DNA of 49,810 nt, from assembly GCF_018614775.1 (NCBI RefSeq), contig NZ_JAGGOF010000091.1:1-49810 (forward strand), in the 5' to 3' direction. Made by a program: the position numbers and the translations under genes. This document shows, piece by piece, positions 28,695 to 38,571 of the stretch. Below the pieces are notes generated by a model. The model had not been told where the DNA came from. It searched no databases and saw only the letters and a list, made by a program, of their open reading frames with translations. Source of the DNA: Pseudomonas fluorescens. GTDB lineage: Bacteria > Pseudomonadota > Gammaproteobacteria > Pseudomonadales > Pseudomonadaceae. Position 1 is the first letter of the stretch, and every line of letters begins with the position of its first letter.

Positions 28695-29819
28695 TTACAG
28701 ATCGCCGAAGAAGCGCTTCACGCCTTCGAACCAGCCGGTGGTTTTCGGGGAGTGACTGTTGTCACCCTCCAACGTACCGCGGAACTCTTCCAGCAGCTCA
28801 CGCTGACGTCGGCTCAGATTGACCGGTGTCTCTACCGCCACGCGACACATCAAGTCACCTGCGCCGCCACCACGCACTGGCGCAACGCCCTTGCCACGAA
28901 TGCGGAACTGCTTGCCGGTTTGTGTCCCCTCAGGGATTTTCAGCTTGACGCGACCGTCGAGGGTCGGGATCTCAAGCTCGCCACCCAGGGCCGCATCGAC
29001 GAAGCTGATCGGCACTTCGCAGAACAGATGCTTGCCGTCGCGCTGGAAAATCGCGTGCTCGCGCACATTGATCACCACGTACAGGTCGCCGGTCGGGCCA
29101 CCCTGGGCACCCGCCTCACCTTCGCCGGACAGGCGAATACGGTCACCGGTATCGACACCGGCTGGCACCTTGACCGACAGCGTCTTGTACTCTTCGACAC
29201 GCCCTTCGCCGTGACAGGAGTCGCACGGATCGGAAATGATCTTGCCCTGGCCATGGCAGCGCGGGCAGGTCTGCTGCACCGAGAAGAAGCCCTGCTGCAT
29301 GCGAACCTGACCGATACCGCCGCAGGTCGGGCACGTAACAGGCGAGGAGCCCTTCTTGGCGCCCGAGCCGTCGCACGGCTTGCAATTGACCAGCGTCGGC
29401 ACGCGGATATTGACGGTCGTACCGCGCACCGCCTCTTCCAGGTTCAGTTCCAGCGTGTAACGCAGATCGCTGCCACGCTGGGCACCACCGCGGGCACCGC
29501 CGCGACCGCCACCGAAGAAGTCGCTGAACACATCGCCGAAAATATCGGAGAAGTTCTGGCCGCCGAAACCGGCACCGCCGCCACCCATGCTCGGGTCGAC
29601 GCCAGCATGCCCGTACTGGTCATATGCCGCGCGCTTGCTGGAGTCGGACAGAACCTCGTAAGCCTCGTTGGCTTCCTTGAACAGTTCTTCAGACGCTTTA
29701 TCGTCGGGATTACGATCCGGGTGGTGCTTCATCGCCAGGCGACGGTAGGCCTTTTTCAGCTCTGCCTCGCTGGCCCCCCGCTCAACACCCAATATTTCGT
29801 AATAGTCACGCTTTGCCAT
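28695..29819 (-). CDS. dnaJ: Co-chaperone DnaJ (Hsp40)
   Basis: 374 residues from the ATG at 29819 (MAKRDYYEILGV); a 23-codon longer frame is rejected. DnaJ delivers substrates to DnaK and stimulates its ATPase. The J domain has HPD at 33-35. A Gly/Phe-rich linker follows (about 75-115). A zinc domain with four CxxCxGxG-type repeats covers about 145-205 (CKPCDGSG, CPTCGGIG, CPRCHGQG, CDSCHGEG). The C-terminal substrate-binding domains end with a short acidic tail. The gap to dnaK is unusually long at 321 bp. Confidence 0.98.
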   Translation of the reverse strand: MAKRDYYEILGVERGASEAELKKAYRRLAMKHHPDRNPDDKASEELFKEANEAYEVLSDSSKRAAYDQYGHAGVDPSMGGGGAGFGGQNFSDIFGDVFSDFFGGGRGGARGGAQRGSDLRYTLELNLEEAVRGTTVNIRVPTLVNCKPCDGSGAKKGSSPVTCPTCGGIGQVRMQQGFFSVQQTCPRCHGQGKIISDPCDSCHGEGRVEEYKTLSVKVPAGVDTGDRIRLSGEGEAGAQGGPTGDLYVVINVREHAIFQRDGKHLFCEVPISFVDAALGGELEIPTLDGRVKLKIPEGTQTGKQFRIRGKGVAPVRGGGAGDLMCRVAVETPVNLSRRQRELLEEFRGTLEGDNSHSPKTTGWFEGVKRFFGDL

Positions 29820-30140
29820 TAGTCTTTGCACTCTTATAGGACGTTCGGCAAACCTCTCCTGAACCTTGCCAAACTCGTTGAGCCCCAATACAGGCCCGGA
29901 CCCAACTCACGTCAATTCAACGATCCTGGTCTTGATCTTTCAGCCAGGGCCCCGGCCAAAACGCAGTGCTTATCGCTCGGAAAGCAGGAGCATTCCCGAT
30001 CACACCGCCAGCACCCGAACGCCGTCGCATGCTGTAAAAATTCATTGGCTCCAGACACGCCAACGCGGGAGCAAGCTCCCGCGCGGCGACATCCTACCAG
30101 CCACCGCACAAAGGCAGTCAACCGGTCGACCAGCAAGCGA
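29820..30140. other. Long dnaK-dnaJ spacer
   Basis: 321 bases without a credible gene. It contains one REP-like palindrome at 30064-30083. No sigma-32 promoter (CTTGAA with CCCCAT) and no intrinsic terminator is seen on the minus strand. dnaJ is therefore probably expressed by readthrough from dnaK. Confidence 0.5.
30064..30083. repeat. REP-like palindrome in the dnaK-dnaJ spacer
   Basis: CGCGGGAGCAAGCTCCCGCG is a perfect 20-base palindrome sharing the GGGAGCAAGC core with the other REP units of this window. It lies within a co-transcribed operon, so it may stabilise the upstream dnaK mRNA 3' end and help set the dnaK to dnaJ ratio. Confidence 0.65.
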
Positions 30141-32057
<1,917 letters not shown>

Positions 32058-32135
32058 GTTAACTCTCCCGGAACTTGGATTTGGTTGCCGCAGCAGTGGT
32101 GGCTAACTGCGGTAGCACTTAAACGCTTGACTTAT

Positions 32136-32163
32136 AGATGGGGCCGTTACGACCGTTTTCAAG
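32136..32163 (-). promoter_or_regulatory. Internal sigma-32 heat-shock promoter for dnaK
   Basis: On the minus strand CTTGAA (32158-32163) and CCCCATCT (32136-32143) are separated by 14 bases, a near-perfect RpoH promoter. The -35 overlaps the grpE stop codon. The expected start near 32129 gives a 5' leader of about 70 bases to the dnaK ATG. Confidence 0.85.
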
Positions 32164-32725
32164 CCTGCTCATCAATAGAAGGCGAAACCGGTGCAGGTGC
32201 CTTGCTGACCACGACCATGGCCGGGCGCAGCAGGCGGCCGTGAAGCAGATAACCCTTCTGGAAAACCTTCAGCACACTGTTCGGCTCGACGTCGGCACTT
32301 TCCTGCATCGCCATGGCCTGGTGGTGTTCAGCGTTGAAGGGTTCGCCGTGGGGATCAATCGCTTCAAGCTGGTAGCGCTTGAGGGTGTCCTGGAACATTT
32401 TCAGGGTCAGCTCGATGCCTTCGCGCATCGGACGAATGTTCTCGTCATCCGGATTGGACAACTCCAGGCCGCGCTCCAGGCTGTCGATGATCGGCAGCAG
32501 GTCGCCAGCGAAACGCTCGAGGGCGAACTTGTGCGCCTTTTCCACATCCTGCTCGGCGCGACGGCGGACGTTCTGCAGGTCCGCGGCTACACGCAACGCC
32601 TGATCCTGCGCACCCGCCAGTTGCTCTTCGAGCACTTGCACACGTGCCGCCAGGTCATCACCCGAATCCTGGGGAGCCTGGTTGGCGTCTAGATTTTGCG
32701 TGTCCTGCGTCTGTTCGTCAGCCAT
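32159..32725 (-). CDS. grpE: Nucleotide exchange factor GrpE
   Basis: 188 residues. GrpE dimerises through a long N-terminal helix and releases ADP from DnaK. A disordered acidic start (1-25) is followed by the coiled coil (about 26-85, LAARVQVLEEQLAGAQDQAL) and the core with FALERFAGDLLPIIDSLERGLE. The C-terminal beta wing includes VEPNSVLKVFQKGYLLHGRLLRPAMVVVS. It is first in the grpE-dnaK-dnaJ operon and directly downstream of a sigma-32 promoter. Confidence 0.98.
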   Translation of the reverse strand: MADEQTQDTQNLDANQAPQDSGDDLAARVQVLEEQLAGAQDQALRVAADLQNVRRRAEQDVEKAHKFALERFAGDLLPIIDSLERGLELSNPDDENIRPMREGIELTLKMFQDTLKRYQLEAIDPHGEPFNAEHHQAMAMQESADVEPNSVLKVFQKGYLLHGRLLRPAMVVVSKAPAPVSPSIDEQA

Positions 32726-32778
32726 AGATTTCTCCTTTCAATTTCGTCCGCGAGCTCGACTCGCGCTTCTGCCCCGGT

Positions 32779-32806
32779 ATATGGGGTCGGGTTTTTCAGC
32801 TTCAAG
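32779..32806 (-). promoter_or_regulatory. Sigma-32 heat-shock promoter of grpE-dnaK-dnaJ
   Basis: On the minus strand CTTGAA (32801-32806) and CCCCATAT (32779-32786) lie 14 bases apart, a consensus RpoH promoter. The start would be near 32772, giving a leader of about 47 bases before the grpE ATG. Confidence 0.92.
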
Positions 32807-32927
32807 GGCCGCGCGACGAATTGACCTTACAAAAAACATCTGCCTGTCCATTCCCACCTGAACTAAGGAATTCACCCAGCCAAGCAAATCGAGCTAAGCG
32901 AGGGCATTGTCAGCCGCAAACAAAACA

Positions 32928-32943
32928 CTGTATAAATAACCAG
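32928..32943 (+). promoter_or_regulatory. LexA (SOS) box upstream of recN
   Basis: CTGTATAAATAACCAG fits CTG-N10-CAG with an AT-rich centre, the LexA operator pattern. It ends 23 bases before the recN ATG, a suitable place to block transcription. recN is a classic SOS gene. Confidence 0.85.
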
Positions 32944-32966
32944 ACCTAAAGCCTGGGAGCGGCCTT

Positions 32967-34640
32967 ATGCTGGTGCACCTGTCCGTACACAATTACGCCA
33001 TCGTCGAACACCTCGACCTCGAACTCGATCGAGGCATGAGTGTGATCACCGGTGAAACCGGCGCCGGCAAATCGATCATGCTCGACGCCCTGGGCCTGAC
33101 GCTGGGTGATCGCGCCGACAATGGTGTGGTGCGCCCCGGTGCAGACAAAGCCGACATCCTGGCGACCTTCGACCTGGTCGACATCCCCGAGGCCAGCACC
33201 TGGCTCGCCGAACGCGACCTGGACACCGACGGCCCGTGCATCCTGCGCCGTGTCATCACCGCCGAAGGACGCTCCCGGGGCTACATCAACGGCACGCCCT
33301 GCCCCCTGGGGGACCTCAAGGCCCTTGGCGAACTGTTGATCGACATTCACAGCCAGCACGAACACCAGTCGCTGCTCAAGACCGACACCCACCGTCGCCT
33401 GCTCGATGAATACGCCGACGCCACCGACCTGGCGCGCCAGGTACAGCTGGCCGCCCAGCGCTGGCGCCAGACACGGCAGGAGCTGGACCGGCTCTCGAAC
33501 TCCGGCGATGGGCAACGGGCCCGCCATCAGCTGTTGAGCTATCAGCTTGAGGAACTGGAGAACCTCGCCCTCGGCGAAAATGAACTGGGGGAACTGGAGC
33601 AGGAACACAAGAACCTGACCAACGCCGAGACCCTGCTGGGCATCTGCCGCCAAGTAGTGGAGCAATGCAGCGAAAATGACTCCGGGAATGTGCTCAACGC
33701 GCTGACAGCAAGCCTGAACCGACTCTCCAGCGTGAACAATTCGGTGGGCGCCCTGAGCGAAGCGACCAACCTGCTGACGAGCGCACAGATCCAGGTCGAG
33801 GAAGCCGTCGGGGAACTGAACCGCTTTCTTGATCACTTCGATGCCGACCCGGCACGCCTGCAATACCTGGAAGAGCGGCTGGACACCATCTATACGCTGG
33901 CGCGCAAGCACCGCGTCCAGCCAACCGAGGTGGCCGAACTCCAGCAGCGGCTGCTGGACGAACTGGAAACCTTGAACGCCAACGACGAATCCATCGAGCG
34001 CCTGGGAGACGAACTCGCCTCCTACGCCCGGCATTATCAGGAAAAGGCCAAGGAGCTCAGCGAACTGCGACGGCATGCCGCGACAGGGCTGGCCGATGCG
34101 GTGGAACAGGAAATCCAGCGCCTGGGCATGCCAGGTGGCCGCTTCACCATCGAGCTGCGGCCCAACGCCAGCGACGAACTCCAGCCCAACGGCCTGGAGC
34201 AGGTGGAGCTGCTGGTCAGCGCCAACCCCGGGCAACCGCTCAAGGCCCTGGCAAAAGTCGCCTCCGGTGGCGAGCTGTCACGAATCAGCCTGGCTATCCA
34301 GGTCATCACGGCGCAAACCTCTCGCGTGCCGACGCTGGTATTCGACGAAGTGGACGTGGGCATTGGCGGCCCGACCGCAGAAATCGTCGGTCAACTGCTT
34401 CGCCGGCTCGGTGAGCGCGGCCAGGTGCTGACAGTCACTCACCTGCCCCAAGTGGCCGCTCAGGGGCATCAGCATTTATTTGTGCACAAGGTGCGCGGCG
34501 AAGATGCCACCCGAACCGCCGTGTCCAAGCTCAACAAAAACGAGCGGGTGGAAGAAGTGGCGCGGATGCTGGGCGGGATTGACCTCACCAAGGAGTCCCT
34601 GGCCCACGCGAAAAAAATGGTCGTCGCCGCAAAGACCTGA
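32967..34640 (+). CDS. recN: DNA repair protein RecN
   Basis: 557 residues. RecN is a cohesin-like SMC-family ATPase needed for double-strand-break repair. The N-terminal half-domain has GETGAGKS (Walker A, 29-36) and an RSRGYINGTPC segment. A long coiled coil spans about 165-345. The C-terminal half-domain carries the signature VASGGELSRISLAI, the Walker B segment VFDEVDVGIGG and a VTHLPQVAAQG switch. SOS control is indicated by the LexA box. It is convergent with fur, separated by a terminator. Confidence 0.98.
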   Translation: MLVHLSVHNYAIVEHLDLELDRGMSVITGETGAGKSIMLDALGLTLGDRADNGVVRPGADKADILATFDLVDIPEASTWLAERDLDTDGPCILRRVITAEGRSRGYINGTPCPLGDLKALGELLIDIHSQHEHQSLLKTDTHRRLLDEYADATDLARQVQLAAQRWRQTRQELDRLSNSGDGQRARHQLLSYQLEELENLALGENELGELEQEHKNLTNAETLLGICRQVVEQCSENDSGNVLNALTASLNRLSSVNNSVGALSEATNLLTSAQIQVEEAVGELNRFLDHFDADPARLQYLEERLDTIYTLARKHRVQPTEVAELQQRLLDELETLNANDESIERLGDELASYARHYQEKAKELSELRRHAATGLADAVEQEIQRLGMPGGRFTIELRPNASDELQPNGLEQVELLVSANPGQPLKALAKVASGGELSRISLAIQVITAQTSRVPTLVFDEVDVGIGGPTAEIVGQLLRRLGERGQVLTVTHLPQVAAQGHQHLFVHKVRGEDATRTAVSKLNKNERVEEVARMLGGIDLTKESLAHAKKMVVAAKT

Positions 34641-34656
34641 CAAAAGCCGTAAAGCA

Positions 34657-34682
34657 AGAAGGCGACCCTGGGGTCGCCTTCT
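34657..34682. terminator. Bidirectional terminator between recN and fur
   Basis: Perfect 12-base arms AGAAGGCGACCC and GGGTCGCCTTCT enclose a two-base TG loop (so in practice 11 pairs and a four-base loop). TTTC follows on the plus strand and TTG on the minus strand. It serves two convergent genes. Confidence 0.8.
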
Positions 34683-34715
34683 TTCGTTTCGGGAGCCAGG
34701 GCTCACGCAACGTGC

Positions 34716-35120
34716 TTATTTACGCTGGCGCACATGCAGGACGAGATGGTGATCGATCAGCTCGAAACCATGCTCTTCAGCAATTGCCTTTTGCAGCTTC
34801 TCGATTTCCGGGCTGATGAATTCAATAACCTCACGGGTTTCCACGTTCACCATGTGATCGTGATGCTCCCCGTCAGCCAATTCAAAGACCGCATGACCGC
34901 CATCGAAATTGTGACGAGCCACAAGACCCGCTGCCTCGAACTGAGTCAGGACACGGTAGACCGTGGCCAGACCAACGTCCTCGCCAGCTTCCATCAGCGC
35001 CTTGTAGACGTCCTCGGCACTCATGTGACGTTGCTCGGCAGAATCGAGCATTTGTAGAATCTTGACCCGTGGCAGGGTCACTTTGAGGCCGGCTTTGCGT
35101 AGTTCGCTATTTTCAACCAT
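34716..35120 (-). CDS. fur: Ferric uptake regulator Fur
   Basis: 134 residues. Fur represses iron-uptake genes when bound to Fe2+. The winged-helix domain (1-80) holds the recognition helix VGLATVYRVLTQFE. The metal sites lie in GGHAVFELADGEHHDHM (His76, Glu80, His86, His87, His89) and in the C-terminal EEHGFELIDHH. There is no cysteine anywhere in the protein, so the structural Cys4 zinc site of E. coli-type Fur is absent; P. aeruginosa Fur, as I recall, keeps one Cys at position 92 where this protein has Asn. It is divergent from bamE over 97 bp. Confidence 0.97.
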   Translation of the reverse strand: MVENSELRKAGLKVTLPRVKILQMLDSAEQRHMSAEDVYKALMEAGEDVGLATVYRVLTQFEAAGLVARHNFDGGHAVFELADGEHHDHMVNVETREVIEFISPEIEKLQKAIAEEHGFELIDHHLVLHVRQRK

Positions 35121-35143
35121 GGTCAGCTTTCTCGCGATGCTGC

Positions 35144-35172
35144 TTCGCAGCTTCTCTTAATGCGGGTATGAT
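35144..35172 (+). promoter_or_regulatory. Sigma-70 promoter of bamE/omlA
   Basis: TTCGCA (35144-35149) and TATGAT (35167-35172) are 17 bases apart. The start near 35179 gives a leader of about 39 bases. It lies in the short divergent region shared with fur. Confidence 0.55.
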
Positions 35173-35217
35173 CGGCGTTTACGTTGTCCCAGCCAAGATA
35201 GTGGAAGTCGCCCACCG

Positions 35218-35745
35218 ATGCAAAACACCAAGCTCTTGCTAACCAGTTTCACCTTCGTGGGACTGCTCGCACTCGCCGGTTGTTCATTCCCCGGGGTTTA
35301 CAAAATCGACATCCAGCAGGGCAATGTCGTCACGCAGGACATGATAGACCAGTTACGCCCGGGAATGACCCGCCGGCAAGTACGGTTTATCATGGGCAAC
35401 CCCCTGCTGACCGACACGTTCCACGCCGATCGCTGGGATTACCTGTACAGCCTGCAGCCTGGGGGCGGTGAGCGCCAGCAGGAACGCATCAGCGTTATCT
35501 TCAGCCCCAATGACCAACTCGTTAGCCTGTCGGGCGATTTCATGCCCGGTGTAAGCCGCGACGAGGCAATCATGGGCAAGGACAGCGGCACTACCGTCAC
35601 TGATCCGACCCAGAACAGCGAACAGCCGAAACCGGAGAAACCGGCCAAGCCAGGTTCGTTGCTCGACCAGATCCAGAAGGATGTAGACAAAGTCGAGACC
35701 GTACCGGTGCCGACTCCAGAGCCCCTGGACACCTCGCCGCAATAA
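35218..35745 (+). CDS. bamE: Outer membrane assembly lipoprotein BamE (OmlA)
   Basis: 175 residues. BamE is a lipoprotein partner in the BAM complex that inserts outer-membrane barrels. The signal peptide has lipobox LALAGC with lipidated Cys22. The SmpA/OmlA domain follows: GNVVTQDMIDQLRPGMTRRQVRFIMG and WDYLYSLQPGGGERQQERISVIF. The C-terminal 60 residues are Pro/Glu/Lys-rich and probably disordered, an extension usual in pseudomonads and absent in E. coli. OmlA-fur divergence is conserved in the genus. Confidence 0.95.
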   Translation: MQNTKLLLTSFTFVGLLALAGCSFPGVYKIDIQQGNVVTQDMIDQLRPGMTRRQVRFIMGNPLLTDTFHADRWDYLYSLQPGGGERQQERISVIFSPNDQLVSLSGDFMPGVSRDEAIMGKDSGTTVTDPTQNSEQPKPEKPAKPGSLLDQIQKDVDKVETVPVPTPEPLDTSPQ

Positions 35746-35756
35746 ATGGCGACATG

Positions 35757-35782
35757 AAAAAACCCGGCATGCCGGGTTTTTT
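35757..35782. terminator. Bidirectional terminator between bamE and rnfH
   Basis: A perfect 26-base palindrome: six A residues, CCCGGCATGCCGGG, then six T residues. It works equally for bamE on the plus strand and rnfH on the minus strand. Confidence 0.92.
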
Positions 35783-35802
35783 ATTGCCTGCGATTCGACC
35801 GG

Positions 35803-36105
35803 TTATTGCTCGGATTGGCGCGCCTGGGCGGCCTTGATCGCACGCAGCCGACGAATTTCTTTTGGATCGGCCAGCAACGGACGATAGATCTCCAGTCGAT
35901 CAGCCGCCTGCACGATCTGGTTATCCGGATCGACAAGCACTTTGCCAAAAATCCCCACCGGGCACGTCGCCAGATCCAGTTCGGGAAACGCTTCGGCAAT
36001 CCCCGACGCCTTCAACGCCGCACGTACACGTGTACCTTCCGGCACGGCAAATGCGCGCAGGAACTGGCGCTCTACAGAGGCGTACACCACTTCAATCTCA
36101 ATCAA
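35803..36105 (-). CDS. rnfH: RnfH family ubiquitin-like protein
   Basis: 100 residues, RnfH (PF03658-type) beta-grasp protein. It begins MIEIEVVYASVERQFLRAFAVPEGTRVRAAL, and the family segment VGIFGKVLVDPDNQIVQAADRLEIYRPLLADPKEIRR is intact. Despite the name its function is unclear; in many gammaproteobacteria it pairs with ratA as a RatA-RnfH module. The ATG overlaps the ratA stop (ATGA, 36102-36105), confirming that pairing here. Confidence 0.94.
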   Translation of the reverse strand: MIEIEVVYASVERQFLRAFAVPEGTRVRAALKASGIAEAFPELDLATCPVGIFGKVLVDPDNQIVQAADRLEIYRPLLADPKEIRRLRAIKAAQARQSEQ

Positions 36106-36545
36106 CGCTTGAGCTCTGCATGCTGCTTGGCACGTTGGCAGAACGCGTCAACCAAGGTGTTGGCCGCCTGATTGAATAAGGGCCCCAGCGTTGCCCGCAC
36201 CAATGGGCCAGCGTAGTCGAACGACAGGTCGAGGCTGATCTTGCAGGCCTTTTCGCCCAATGGCTTGAACACCCAGACACCGTGGAGCTGATTGAAAGGC
36301 CCCTCTTCCAGATTCATTTCGATGGACTGCCCCGGCACCAGGGTATTGCGCGTCACGAAACGCTGGCTCAACCCACCCTTGGCAATGCCGAGACTGGCGC
36401 GCATGTGGGTATCGGAGCTTTCCAGAACCTCGGCGGACGCACACCACGGCAAGAATTGCGGATAACTCGCCACATCGTTGACCAGGTCGTACAGCACCTG
36501 CGCCGGGTACGGCAGCAAGGCCGAGCGTTGAATATGTGTCGTCAT
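36102..36545 (-). CDS. ratA: RatA-type START-domain protein (ribosome association / coenzyme Q-binding-like)
   Basis: 147 residues from the ATG at 36545 (MTTHIQRSALLPYPA), with GGAAG upstream. A single START/Bet v1-like domain: VLYDLVNDVASYPQFLPWC, EMNLEEGPFNQLHGVWVF and FDYAGPLVRATLGPLFNQAANTLVDAF. E. coli RatA was reported to block 70S formation, while mitochondrial relatives (Coq10) bind ubiquinone; which applies in Pseudomonas is open. It lies 7 bp after the sodium symporter gene and overlaps rnfH. Confidence 0.92.
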   Translation of the reverse strand: MTTHIQRSALLPYPAQVLYDLVNDVASYPQFLPWCASAEVLESSDTHMRASLGIAKGGLSQRFVTRNTLVPGQSIEMNLEEGPFNQLHGVWVFKPLGEKACKISLDLSFDYAGPLVRATLGPLFNQAANTLVDAFCQRAKQHAELKR

Positions 36546-36552
36546 GTAAGCG

Positions 36553-37956
36553 TCACTTCCACAGCTGGGCGGCAAACACTACAAGAATGCCGATGGGCGC
36601 CACGTAGCGCATCAAGAACAGGCTCAAGGCAAACAATACAGGGCTGCGCAGGGACAACTCATCACGCACCGCCTCACGCCCCATGATCCATCCTGCAAAC
36701 ACCACGAAACACAAACCACCCAATGGCAGCATGATCCGTGACGTGAAGAAATCAATCACGCCGAAGAAATCCAGCCCTCCGGTTGCTCCCCACTGGTAGA
36801 GATGGAACAGCCCGTCTTCGTTCACGAAAAACTTCGCCTGCTTCCATATATTGAAGGAAAACACCGTACCCAGGCCCACGAACCAGCAGGTAAAGGCCAG
36901 CCAGAAGGTCACCCAGGCGCGGCTGAGCCGGGTCCGCTCAACCAGGTAAGCCACCATGGGCTCCAGCAGGGAGATCGCCGAACTCCAGGCCGCGATGGCC
37001 ACCAGGACAAAGAACACGACCCCCATCACTTGGCCGAACGCCATGCTGCCGAAGGCAAAAGGCAGGCTGACAAACATCAACCCTGGCCCTTCGCTGGGAT
37101 TGAGGCCTGCGGCAAACACAATCGGAAACAAAGCGACGCCGGCCAGCAGCGACACGAAGGTATCCAACAGCGCAACGCCGACCACGGTTCGGGTAAGGGA
37201 GGCGTTCTTCGGCATGTAGGCGCCGTAGATCATGATCGAACCAACCCCGACGCTCAGGGAGAAGAACGCATGCCCCATGGCCGGCAACAAGCCATCCAGG
37301 ACTTTTTCCGGCTTGAAATCGAACATGAAGTGCAGGCCTTCCATGAAATGCCCGGTGGTCATGCTGTACCCCAGCAGCACCAGGATCATCACGAACAGCA
37401 GCGGCATCATGATCCGCAGGCTGCGCTCAAGCCCGGCGACCACGCCTCGGGCAATCACCACGGCGGACAACACCATGAAAATCGTGTGCCAGAGCGTCAG
37501 CCTCCAGGGATCGTCGATGACCTTGCCGAAATAGGCGCCGACCTGATCAGGCGCGACGCCTTGGAAATCCCCGCGCCCCATGTCGATGATGTAGTCCAGC
37601 GACCAGCCGCCGACCACGCTATAGAAAGACAAGATCAACAATGCCGTGATCATGCCGGCAAAGGCGCCCCACGACCACTTGGCCGAGTGCCCGGCCTCCA
37701 GGGCCAGCACCTTCAGGGCATTGGCCGGGCTTTGCCGGGCGCGACGACCGATCAGGGTTTCGGCGAGCATGACCGGCGCGCCGATGAACGCGATGCACGC
37801 CAGGAACATCAGTACGAAGGCGCCGCCACCATAGACGCCAACCATGTATGGAAACTTCCAGATACTACCCAGCCCCACCGCAGAACCGGTCGCAGCGAGT
37901 ATGAAGACCCAGCGGCTAGCCCAACTGCCGTGGACAGAAACCTTGTCTGTCGCCAT
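36553..37956 (-). CDS. Sodium-dependent transporter, neurotransmitter:sodium symporter (NSS) family
   Basis: 467 residues from the ATG at 37956 (MATDKVSVHGSWASRWVF). It is a LeuT-fold secondary transporter, probably Na+-coupled amino-acid uptake; the substrate cannot be read from sequence. The hallmark first helix is visible (FILAATGSAVGLGSIWKFPYM, about 17-37) with the sodium-site GSAVGLGS. Eleven to twelve hydrophobic segments follow. A second start 12 codons upstream (37992) is possible; neither has a strong ribosome site. It heads the transporter-ratA-rnfH unit and is divergent from smpB over 117 bp. Confidence 0.92.
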   Translation of the reverse strand: MATDKVSVHGSWASRWVFILAATGSAVGLGSIWKFPYMVGVYGGGAFVLMFLACIAFIGAPVMLAETLIGRRARQSPANALKVLALEAGHSAKWSWGAFAGMITALLILSFYSVVGGWSLDYIIDMGRGDFQGVAPDQVGAYFGKVIDDPWRLTLWHTIFMVLSAVVIARGVVAGLERSLRIMMPLLFVMILVLLGYSMTTGHFMEGLHFMFDFKPEKVLDGLLPAMGHAFFSLSVGVGSIMIYGAYMPKNASLTRTVVGVALLDTFVSLLAGVALFPIVFAAGLNPSEGPGLMFVSLPFAFGSMAFGQVMGVVFFVLVAIAAWSSAISLLEPMVAYLVERTRLSRAWVTFWLAFTCWFVGLGTVFSFNIWKQAKFFVNEDGLFHLYQWGATGGLDFFGVIDFFTSRIMLPLGGLCFVVFAGWIMGREAVRDELSLRSPVLFALSLFLMRYVAPIGILVVFAAQLWK

Positions 37957-38058
37957 CGTGATCACGCCCAAGCGTTCAAAAAGAGGCCGCATTGTCCGGG
38001 ATTCACTCAACGTGCTCAAGCATGCAGCTTCACCGTAGCCGACACGCGCGCAACTGCC

Positions 38059-38064
38059 TATAAT
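38059..38064 (+). promoter_or_regulatory. Consensus -10 box almost abutting the smpB start
   Basis: TATAAT at 38059-38064 ends only 9 bases before the smpB ATG at 38074. A start point 6-8 bases downstream of the box would fall at 38070-38072, giving a leader of 2-4 bases. No Shine-Dalgarno sequence lies between. The -35 region has no good match at 16-18 bases. Confidence 0.55.
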
Positions 38065-38073
38065 GCCGCCCCT

Positions 38074-38556
38074 ATGGCTAAACAGAAGAAACACCCCACA
38101 GGGACCATCGCGCAAAATAAAAAGGCGCGACACGATTACTTCATCGAACAGCGTTTCGAGGCTGGCATGGTCCTGGCCGGCTGGGAAGTAAAGAGCCTGC
38201 GTGCCGGCAAGGCGCAACTGGTCGACAGCTACGTGCTGCTCAAGGATGGCGAAGCCTGGCTGCTGGGCAGTCACATCACGCCACTGACCACCGCCAGCAC
38301 CCACGTGATTGCCGACCCGGTGCGCTCGCGCAAGCTGTTGCTCAACAAGCGTGAGCTGGAAAAGCTCTTCGCCTCCGTGCAACAGAAGGGCTACACCTGC
38401 GTCTGCACGTCGCTGTACTGGAGCAAGCACTTGATCAAGTGCGAAATTGCGCTGGGCAAGGGCAAGAAGGAATACGACAAGCGCGACACCGAACGCGAAC
38501 GCGACGCCGGGCGCGAGCTGCAGCGTGCTGTGCGTAACAAGGGCAAGGAAGACTAG
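38074..38556 (+). CDS. smpB: SsrA-binding protein SmpB
   Basis: 160 residues. SmpB binds tmRNA and places it in the ribosomal A site during trans-translation. The oligonucleotide-binding-like barrel is intact: NKKARHDYFIEQRFEAGMVLAGWEVKSLRAGKAQL, EAWLLGSHI and KLLLNKRELEKLF. The C-terminal basic tail GKGKKEYDKRDTERERD...LQRAVRN reads the decoding centre. The start has no ribosome site and may be leaderless. Its partner ssrA is at 47860-48256. It is convergent with lldR across a large REP inverted repeat. Confidence 0.98.
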   Translation: MAKQKKHPTGTIAQNKKARHDYFIEQRFEAGMVLAGWEVKSLRAGKAQLVDSYVLLKDGEAWLLGSHITPLTTASTHVIADPVRSRKLLLNKRELEKLFASVQQKGYTCVCTSLYWSKHLIKCEIALGKGKKEYDKRDTERERDAGRELQRAVRNKGKED

Positions 38557-38571
38557 CCCTCGCGAGCCCCA

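Noticed and set aside
36802..38073. Long N-terminal extension of smpB reading through the transporter gene
   Set aside because: The upstream 424 codons are antisense to the NSS transporter and unlike any SmpB; the family start is the ATG at 38074.
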